Positions 58,716 to 64,000 of a stretch of DNA of 64,000 nt are shown here, piece by piece; the stretch's first letter is position 1, and every line of letters begins with the position of its first letter. The DNA comes from Serinicoccus chungangensis. GTDB taxonomy: Bacteria; Actinomycetota; Actinomycetes; Actinomycetales; Dermatophilaceae. The position numbers and the translations under genes were made by a program. The notes under the pieces are model-generated. The model did not search any database, was not told the origin of the DNA, and was given only the letters and a program-made list of their open reading frames with translations. The stretch is from positions 620,001-684,000 of the forward strand of contig NZ_CP040887.1 in NCBI RefSeq assembly GCF_006337125.1. The letters run 5' to 3'.

Positions 58716-60230
58716 ATGAGCGACCTGCTGCTGCGCGACGTGCGCGTCGTCGCGATCGACGCCGGCCCGCCCACCGAGCCGGTGGACGTCCTCGTCCGGG
58801 ACGGGGTCGTCGCCGCCGTCGGGCCGCGTCTGCGGCCCGAGGGCCCGGCGGTGCCCGAGCTCGACGGCGGCGGCCGGCACGTCATCCCGGGCCTGTGGGA
58901 CACCCACGTCCACATGGTCCAGTGGGGCCTCGGGCAGACCCGTCTCGACACCTCCGGCACCGCCAGCCCCGCCGAGGTGCTCGCCCGGGTCGTCGACCGC
59001 CTGACCTGGGGGTTCGACAGCCCTACCGGGGTGCTCACGGGGTGGGGCCACCGCACCGGCCGCTGGCTGCAGCAGCCGACGGTGGCCGAGCTGGACGCGG
59101 TGACGGGCGAGGTGCCGGTGGCCCTCATCAGCGGCGACGGTCACCACGGCTGGCTCAACACGGCGGCGCTGCGGCTGCTCGGCGGTCCGCCCGTCGAGGG
59201 GGTCGTCGCCGAGGCCGACTGGTTCCCCCTCTACGACCGGCTGCAGCGGCTGCACGGCGCCCAGGAGGAGTCGGAGTACGCCGTCACCCGCGCGATCCAG
59301 GGCGCGCACGCGCTGGGGGTGGTCGGCATCGTCGACCTGGAGTTCGGGCGGCCGTGGGAGCAGTGGCGCGAGCGCAGCGCGGAGGGCACGCCCCCGCTGC
59401 GCGCCCGCACCGGGGTCTACCCCGAGGGCCTGGAGGACGCCATCCGCGCCGGGCTGCGCACCGGCGACCCGATCCGGGCCACCGACGGCCTGGTGACGAT
59501 GGGTCCGCTCAAGGTCATCACCGACGGCTCGCTCAACACCCGCACCGCCTGGTGCTGCGACCCGTACGCCGACGGCCACCTGCTCGCCCAGCCGGCCGGG
59601 GCGGCCAACTACCCGGTCGACGAGCTCATCAGCCTGCTGCACCGCGCCCGCGGGGCCGGCCTCCAGGCCGCGCTGCACGCCATCGGCGACGCCGCGGTCG
59701 GCGCCGTCCTGGACGCCTTCGAGGCCACCGGGACGTCCGGGTCCATCGAGCACGCGCAGCTCATCACCCCCGGCGACGTCCGCCGGTGGGCCGCCCTGCC
59801 GCAGCGCGTCGTCGCCAGCGTGCAGCCGGCCCACCTGCTGGACGACCGTCCGGTGACGGAGCGCTGCTGGCCGGACCGGACCGACCGCACCTTCACCCTG
59901 CGCAGCTTCCTCGACGCGGGCATCGAGCTCAGCATGGGCTCGGACGCGCCGGTGTCCCCGCTGGACCCGTGGCTGGCGATGGCCGCCGCGGTGCACCGCG
60001 GTCCCGAGGACGGGGAGAGCTGGCACCCCGAGCAGGAGATCGGCGCCCGGGAGGCGCTGGCCGCCTCGGTGGACGGGCAACGCGTCCGGGTGGGCGCGCG
60101 GGGCGACCTGGCGCTGCTCGACCACGACCCGCTGGCGGAGGTGTCCACCAGCGCCGAGCGGGCCCGACGGTTCCGCTACACCGTCGTCAGCGCGACCGTC
60201 CTGGACGGCCAGGTGGTGCACGGCGGCTGA
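58716..60230 (+). CDS. Amidohydrolase family protein (YtcJ-like)
   Basis: 504 residues of the metal-dependent amidohydrolase superfamily. The HxH metal motif is in VIPGLWDTHVHMVQWG. KVITDGSLNTRTAW, ALHAIGDAAVGAVLDAF and GSDAPVSPLDPWLAM hold the later His and Asp ligands. N- and C-terminal strands form the small beta-sandwich (LLLRDVRVVAID, ATVLDGQVVHGG). YtcJ-like members hydrolyse N-acyl, formamide or related compounds; the substrate is unknown. It is divergent from mce. Confidence 0.88.
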   Translation: MSDLLLRDVRVVAIDAGPPTEPVDVLVRDGVVAAVGPRLRPEGPAVPELDGGGRHVIPGLWDTHVHMVQWGLGQTRLDTSGTASPAEVLARVVDRLTWGFDSPTGVLTGWGHRTGRWLQQPTVAELDAVTGEVPVALISGDGHHGWLNTAALRLLGGPPVEGVVAEADWFPLYDRLQRLHGAQEESEYAVTRAIQGAHALGVVGIVDLEFGRPWEQWRERSAEGTPPLRARTGVYPEGLEDAIRAGLRTGDPIRATDGLVTMGPLKVITDGSLNTRTAWCCDPYADGHLLAQPAGAANYPVDELISLLHRARGAGLQAALHAIGDAAVGAVLDAFEATGTSGSIEHAQLITPGDVRRWAALPQRVVASVQPAHLLDDRPVTERCWPDRTDRTFTLRSFLDAGIELSMGSDAPVSPLDPWLAMAAAVHRGPEDGESWHPEQEIGAREALAASVDGQRVRVGARGDLALLDHDPLAEVSTSAERARRFRYTVVSATVLDGQVVHGG

Positions 60231-60255
60231 CCCCGGGGAAGGTGCGGCGCGCCGC

Positions 60256-60261
60256 TACAGT
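60256..60261 (+). promoter_or_regulatory. Candidate -10 element for the thiolase gene
   Basis: TACAGT 48 nt before the thiolase ATG. Initiation near 60268 leaves a leader of about 40 nt containing GGAGGAG. A GTG in frame close to this start is a less likely alternative. Confidence 0.45.
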
Positions 60262-60308
60262 GACGAGTGGCTGCATACCCGTCACCGTCGCTGGAGGAGC
60301 CCCCACAG

Positions 60309-61514
60309 ATGTCAGAACCCACCACCTCGGTCCTCGTCGCCGGCGCCCGCACGCCCATGGGGCGCCTGCTCGGCTCGCTCTCCTCGCTGTCCGGCGCCCA
60401 GCTCGGCGGGGCCGCCATCGCCGGTGCCCTCGAGCGGTCGGGGGTGCGCGGCGACCAGGTCGACTACGTCGTCATGGGCCAGGTCCTCACCGCCGGCGCC
60501 GGCCAGATCCCGGCCCGCCAGGCCGCGGTCGCCGGGGGGATCCCGATGGACGTCCCGGCCCTCACCATCAACAAGGTCTGCCTGTCCGGCATCGACGCCA
60601 TCGCGCTCGCCGACCAGCTCATCCGCGCCGGTGAGGTCGACGTCGTCGTCGCCGGTGGCCAGGAGTCGATGAGCCAGGCACCGCACCTCCTGGAGCGGTC
60701 GCGGTCGGGGTTCAAGTACGGCGACGTGACCATGCGCGACCACATGGCCCACGACGGCCTCTGGGACGCCTTCACCGACCAGGCCATGGGCGGGCTCACC
60801 GAGGGCGCCAACCGCGCCGACGAGGCCGAGCAGTTCACCCGGGAGCAGCAGGACGCCTTCTCCGCGCGCAGCCACCAGCGCGCCGCGGCCGCCTGGGAGA
60901 ACGGCGTGTTCGACGACGAGGTGGTGCCCGTCCAGATCCCGCAGCGCAGGGGTGAGCCGGTGACCGTCTCCACCGACGAGGGCATCCGGGCCGACACCAC
61001 CGTCGAGTCCCTGGGCCGGCTGCGCCCGGCCTTCGCGCCGGACGGCACGATCACCGCCGGCTCGGCGTCGCAGATCTCCGACGGCGCCTGCGCCGTGGTG
61101 GTGATGAGCAAGGCGCGGGCCACCGAGCTCGGGCTGGACTGGATCGCCGAGATCGGGGCCCACGGCATGGTCGCCGGGCCCGACTCGACCCTGCAGAGCC
61201 AGCCGGCCCGGGCCATCGCCGCGGCCTGCGCCAAGCAGGGCATCGAGCCGGCCGACCTCGACCTCGTCGAGATCAACGAGGCGTTCGCCGCCGTCGGGCT
61301 GGCCTCGATGCAGGAGCTCGGCCTCGACGAGGAGCGGGTCAACGTCAACGGCGGGGCGATCGCGCTGGGTCACCCGATCGGGATGTCCGGCGCCCGGATC
61401 CTGCTGCACCTCGCCCTGGAGCTGCGGCGCCGCGGCGGGGGCACCGGCGCGGCCGCGCTCTGCGGGGGCGGGGGCCAGGGCGACGCCCTCCTCGTCACCG
61501 TGCCGTCCCGGTGA
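60309..61514 (+). CDS. Acetyl-CoA C-acetyltransferase (thiolase)
   Basis: 401 residues. It condenses or cleaves acetoacetyl-CoA or longer 3-ketoacyl-CoA. Catalytic Cys91 is in [11 protein letters not shown], the His in [17 protein letters not shown] and the second Cys in [23 protein letters not shown] and [13 protein letters not shown] are conserved. The start follows GGAGGAG at 9 nt; a 14-codon upstream extension is open but poorly supported. Placement near mce is usual in actinobacteria. The GNAT gene follows by GTGA overlap. Confidence 0.95.
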   Translation: MSEPTTSVLVAGARTPMGRLLGSLSSLSGAQLGGAAIAGALERSGVRGDQVDYVVMGQVLTAGAGQIPARQAAVAGGIPMDVPALTINKVCLSGIDAIALADQLIRAGEVDVVVAGGQESMSQAPHLLERSRSGFKYGDVTMRDHMAHDGLWDAFTDQAMGGLTEGANRADEAEQFTREQQDAFSARSHQRAAAAWENGVFDDEVVPVQIPQRRGEPVTVSTDEGIRADTTVESLGRLRPAFAPDGTITAGSASQISDGACAVVVMSKARATELGLDWIAEIGAHGMVAGPDSTLQSQPARAIAAACAKQGIEPADLDLVEINEAFAAVGLASMQELGLDEERVNVNGGAIALGHPIGMSGARILLHLALELRRRGGGTGAAALCGGGGQGDALLVTVPSR

Positions 61515-62071
61515 CCGAGGGGCACGGGGTCCCGCCGGCGGGGGAGGCCGGGGACGAGGGGCCCGGGTCCTGGGAGATCCGCGAGCCGCGGCCCGGTGAC
61601 CCGGAGCCGTTCTCCGTGCTGCACGCCCGGGTCTGGCGGGAGACCTACCGCGGCATCATGTCGGACGAGATCGTCGACGCGCTGGAGGCGGACCAGTTCC
61701 GGCCGCTGTGGGAGCAGGTCACCGCGGCGTATGCCGGCGGGCGGGTCGCCGACGACGGGCGCGGCTTCCTCGTGGCCCTGGTCGGGGGCGAGCCGGCGGG
61801 CTTCTGCATGCACGGGCCGTCCCGGGACGAGCACCCGCCGGTCCCGCACCAGGTCTGGTCGCTCAACGTCGCCCCCGAGCACCAGGGCAGCGGCCTCGCG
61901 CAGGAGCTGCTCGTGCGCAGCCTCGGCGGGCGGGCGGCATACCTCTGGGTGGCGCGGGGCAACCACCGGGCGGTCCGCTTCTACGAGCGTCAGGGCTTCG
62001 TGCTCGACGGCACGGAGAACCTCGACGGCCACGACGGTGTCGTCGAGCTGCGGATGGTGCGCCGCGCCTGA
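61511..62071 (+). CDS. GNAT acetyltransferase
   Basis: 186 residues. [28 protein letters not shown] opens the fold; [22 protein letters not shown] is the acetyl-CoA loop, and [25 protein letters not shown] the C-terminal strand pair. This resembles the TTHA0635/YjcF-type acetyltransferases of unknown substrate. The GTG overlaps the thiolase stop. Its final codons and stop (GCGCCTGAG) are the first part of a 30-bp tandem repeat that extends into the downstream gap. Confidence 0.9.
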   Translation: MTEGHGVPPAGEAGDEGPGSWEIREPRPGDPEPFSVLHARVWRETYRGIMSDEIVDALEADQFRPLWEQVTAAYAGGRVADDGRGFLVALVGGEPAGFCMHGPSRDEHPPVPHQVWSLNVAPEHQGSGLAQELLVRSLGGRAAYLWVARGNHRAVRFYERQGFVLDGTENLDGHDGVVELRMVRRA

Positions 62072-62147
62072 GCAGAGGCACGTGCCGCCCGCTGCGCCTG
62101 AGCAGAGAAATGTGCCACCCGCTGCGCCTGAGCAGAGAAACGTGCCC
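62064..62147. repeat. 30-bp tandem repeat, three copies, starting in the GNAT gene's 3' end
   Basis: Units begin GCGCCTGAGCAGAG at 62064, 62094 and 62124 (30-bp spacing), the last one partial. The first covers the GNAT stop codon. Copies 2 and 3 share GCCTGAGCAGAGAA exactly. Confidence 0.9.
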
Positions 62148-62195
62148 GAGGCAGGTGCTGCAACCCCCGCGTCGGGCCTGCTTCTCTGCTCAGGC
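62126..62195 (+). terminator. Extended hairpin using the last repeat arm
   Basis: GCCTGAGCAGAGAA (62126-62139) pairs perfectly with TTCTCTGCTCAGGC (62182-62195). Inside, GCCCGA pairs with TCGGGC. The identical arm of repeat copy 2 could pair instead with the same 3' arm. It probably terminates the thiolase-GNAT transcript. Confidence 0.65.
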
Positions 62196-62207
62196 TGACG
62201 TGGGCGC

Positions 62208-62213
62208 TACCGT
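62208..62213 (+). promoter_or_regulatory. -10 element for leaderless pip
   Basis: TACCGT ends 7 nt before the ATG of the iminopeptidase gene; CAGGGGG between them could also act as a weak Shine-Dalgarno. Confidence 0.4.
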
Positions 62214-62220
62214 CAGGGGG

Positions 62221-63204
62221 ATGAGCGAGCGGCGCACCTTCTACCCCGAGATCGAGCCCTACGAGACCGAGATGCTGGACGTGGGCGAGGGCCACCAGGT
62301 CTACGTCGAGCAGTCCGGCAACCCGGACGGCAAGCCGGTGGTCTTCGTGCACGGCGGCCCGGGGAGCGGCACGAGCCCGAGGCAGCGCCGCGTGTTCGAC
62401 CCCGAGCGCTACCGCATCGTCCTGTTCGACCAGCGGATGGCCGGACGCTCCACCCCGCACGCGTCGACCACGGTCGACCCTGCCGTCTGGGCGACCAACA
62501 CGACCGGCCATCTGGTCGCCGACATGGAGCGCATCCGTGAGCACCTCGGCATCCGGACCTGGCAGGTCTTCGGCGGGTCCTGGGGGTCCTGCCTGTCCCT
62601 GGCCTACGCGCAGGCGCACCCCGACCGGGTGAGCGAGCTGGTGCTGCGCGGCATCTTCACCCTGCGGACGGCTGAGCTGTCCTGGATGTACGAGCGCGGT
62701 CACCTCGAGCACGTCTACCCCGACCACTGGGCGGAGTTCGTGGCACCCGTGGCGCCGGGGCGGCGGCACGAGATGCAGCTCGCCTACCACGAGCTGCTCT
62801 TCGACCCCGACCCCGCGGTCCACCTCCCCGCCGCCGTGGCCTGGAGCGGGTGGGAGTCGCGGGTCATCACCGTGGAGCCGGACGAGGAGGCCTTCCGCAA
62901 GGCGACCGAGCCGGAGCAGGCGGTGGCCTTCGCCCGGATCGAGAACCACTTCTTCGTCCACGGGGGCTTCCTGCGCGAAGGCGCGCTGCTCGACCAGGCC
63001 CCGACGCTCGCGGACATCCCGACCGTCATCGTCCAGGGGCGCCTGGACATGTGCACGCCGGCCCGGACGGCCTTCGACCTGGCCGCGCGGCTGCCGGGTG
63101 CCGACCTCACGGTGGTGCCCGACGCAGGGCACGCCTTCTCCGAGCCGGGCACCCTGGATGCCCTGATCCGGGCGACCGACAGGTTCGCGGGCAGCGGGAG
63201 GTAG
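62221..63204 (+). CDS. pip: Prolyl iminopeptidase (alpha/beta hydrolase, S33)
   Basis: 327 residues. It removes N-terminal proline from peptides. The oxyanion segment is FVHGGPGSGTSPRQR, the nucleophile Ser is in FGGSWGSCLSLAYAQAHP, the acid in GRLDMCTP and the His in DAGHAFSEP. LFDQRMAGRSTPHAS replaces the usual DQRGxGRS, a small deviation just after the strand. LRGIFTLRTAELSWMYERG and AVAWSGWE are typical. The ATG is the family start. The next gene begins 6 nt later. Confidence 0.93.
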   Translation: MSERRTFYPEIEPYETEMLDVGEGHQVYVEQSGNPDGKPVVFVHGGPGSGTSPRQRRVFDPERYRIVLFDQRMAGRSTPHASTTVDPAVWATNTTGHLVADMERIREHLGIRTWQVFGGSWGSCLSLAYAQAHPDRVSELVLRGIFTLRTAELSWMYERGHLEHVYPDHWAEFVAPVAPGRRHEMQLAYHELLFDPDPAVHLPAAVAWSGWESRVITVEPDEEAFRKATEPEQAVAFARIENHFFVHGGFLREGALLDQAPTLADIPTVIVQGRLDMCTPARTAFDLAARLPGADLTVVPDAGHAFSEPGTLDALIRATDRFAGSGR

Positions 63205-63210
63205 GTCGCC

Positions 63211-63978
63211 GTGGGGGAGTTCTTCGACCCGCAGACCAAGGGTCCGCTGCGCCTCGAGGTGCGCAGCGTGGACGGGCGTGACTTCGTGCTGCTGCAGCCG
63301 GTCGGCTACGTCCAGGAGGGCGGTGACACCTTCGTCGTGCCCGCCGGCTTCACCACCGACTTCGCCTCGGTGCCCCACCTCTTCACCTGGCTGGTGCCGA
63401 AGAGCGGCGACTTCCTGCCGGCCGCCGTCCTGCACGACGCCCTCGTCTGCCCCGGCAGCTACACCGGGCCCCCGATCGGGCGGCACGAGGCCGACCGGGT
63501 CTTCCGGACGGCGATGGTCGGCCTGGGCACGGGTCGAGTGCGCGCCTGGCTGATGTGGGCGGCCGTCACCATCGGCACGCTGTGGGCCAGCCGCGACCTG
63601 GGCAAGCGGGTGCAGCTGGTCGGCCTGCTGGGGCTCGTCGCGGTCCTCGGCACGGCGGCCACCCTCGACTTCTTCGACCTGGTGTCGGTCGTGCCGTGGA
63701 TGGGAGACCGCCCCTGGCCGGTGGAGCTGGCGTCCGGGGCGGTGTTCGCGGTCGTGGTGCCGAGCGTGCTCGCCGTGTCCTGGGGCCGCTACTGGCGGGC
63801 CGGGGTCATCGTGGGGGTGGCGCTCGCCCTGCTGCTGCACGTCACGGTGGCACTGCTGGCGATCTACGGGCTCTACCTCGCGCTGGAGCGGGTCGTCAGC
63901 GGCCCGGCCGACGACGACGGCGTCCGGGTGCGCGACCGGCGGGCCGCAGATGCCGGGACGACCCTGGGAGATCGCTGA
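63211..63978 (+). CDS. DUF1353 domain fused to membrane helices
   Basis: 255 residues. The first about 115 are a DUF1353 domain: FTTDFASVPHLFTWLVP, LPAAVLHDALVC and GRHEADRVFRTAM are its usual blocks. DUF1353 is common in phage and bacterial proteins of unknown role. The second half has four hydrophobic segments (LVGLLGLVAVLGTAATL, VELASGAVFAVVVPSVLAVSW, AGVIVGVALALLLHVTVALLAIYGL), so the domain is membrane-anchored. The GTG lies 6 nt after pip. No other phage-like genes are nearby. Domain assignment is fair; function unknown. Confidence 0.78.
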   Translation: MGEFFDPQTKGPLRLEVRSVDGRDFVLLQPVGYVQEGGDTFVVPAGFTTDFASVPHLFTWLVPKSGDFLPAAVLHDALVCPGSYTGPPIGRHEADRVFRTAMVGLGTGRVRAWLMWAAVTIGTLWASRDLGKRVQLVGLLGLVAVLGTAATLDFFDLVSVVPWMGDRPWPVELASGAVFAVVVPSVLAVSWGRYWRAGVIVGVALALLLHVTVALLAIYGLYLALERVVSGPADDDGVRVRDRRAADAGTTLGDR

Positions 63979-64000
63979 TTTCCCCCCATCCCACACCGAT

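Noticed and set aside
63211-63978. Prophage edge suggested by DUF1353
   Set aside because: No integrase, structural or lysis genes and no att-like repeats are visible; neighbours are housekeeping genes.

Overview
This window reads as chromosomal sequence from a high-GC (about 73% by eye) Gram-positive actinobacterium. Supporting signs are the fused 2-oxoglutarate dehydrogenase/succinyltransferase (Kgd type), NucS, a DUF2550 protein next to the ATP synthase genes, the argS-hom-rho-rpmE-prfA-prmC-sua5-glyA order, and many starts that look leaderless. A Micrococcales member of the Intrasporangiaceae/Ornithinimicrobiaceae kind is my best guess; that placement is inference. I see no rRNA, CRISPR array, insertion sequence or prophage. 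Coding density is very high, with frequent ATGA/GTGA overlaps.

Region 1 (1-9.4 kb): the end of nnrD, a Fur-family regulator, a VOC protein, then leucine biosynthesis. leuA sits behind a 14-residue leader peptide with four consecutive Leu codons and an attenuator stem. terC sits behind a yybP-ykoY-type manganese riboswitch. leuCD is divergent from leuB, which runs by overlapping codons into alr, tsaE and a low-molecular-weight tyrosine phosphatase. Region 2 (9.9-20.6 kb): an S26-family protease, a priming sugar-phosphate transferase for exopolysaccharide, pheA, an SGNH-like protein lacking its catalytic Ser, a tandem GNAT, the fused kgd and an ABC exporter pair.

Region 3 (20.7-26.6 kb): an aldehyde dehydrogenase gene with two compensating frameshifts, then a complete selenocysteine locus (selD, selB, selA, tRNA-Sec) beside tRNA-Arg(CCG). 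Region 4 (26.7-36.7 kb): argS, a homoserine dehydrogenase without an ACT domain, a long Rho with a 34-residue tandem repeat, rpmE, prfA, prmC, a 24-residue membrane protein, sua5 and glyA. The usual lysA, thrC and thrB are absent from this block. Region 5 (36.7-47.8 kb): a WecA-type transferase, then the ATP synthase operon behind a consensus CRP/GlxR site. The operon is split: a strong terminator, a 22-bp tandem repeat and an NCS2 permease lie between atpD and atpC.

Region 6 (47.8-64 kb): PduO-type cobalamin adenosyltransferase, gamma-glutamyltransferase, a possible three-gene Gtr-type glycan-decoration cassette, nucS, a double-length 3-hydroxyacyl-CoA dehydrogenase, acetyltransferases, an AI-2E-family permease, methylmalonyl-CoA epimerase, an amidohydrolase, an acetyl-CoA acetyltransferase, a prolyl iminopeptidase and a DUF1353-membrane fusion.

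Two window-wide patterns stand out. One is the octamer GGTATGCC/GGCATACC, which accounts for most TAT/ATA trinucleotides in the window. The other is a TANNNT hexamer 6-8 nt before many start codons, as expected for leaderless mRNAs.
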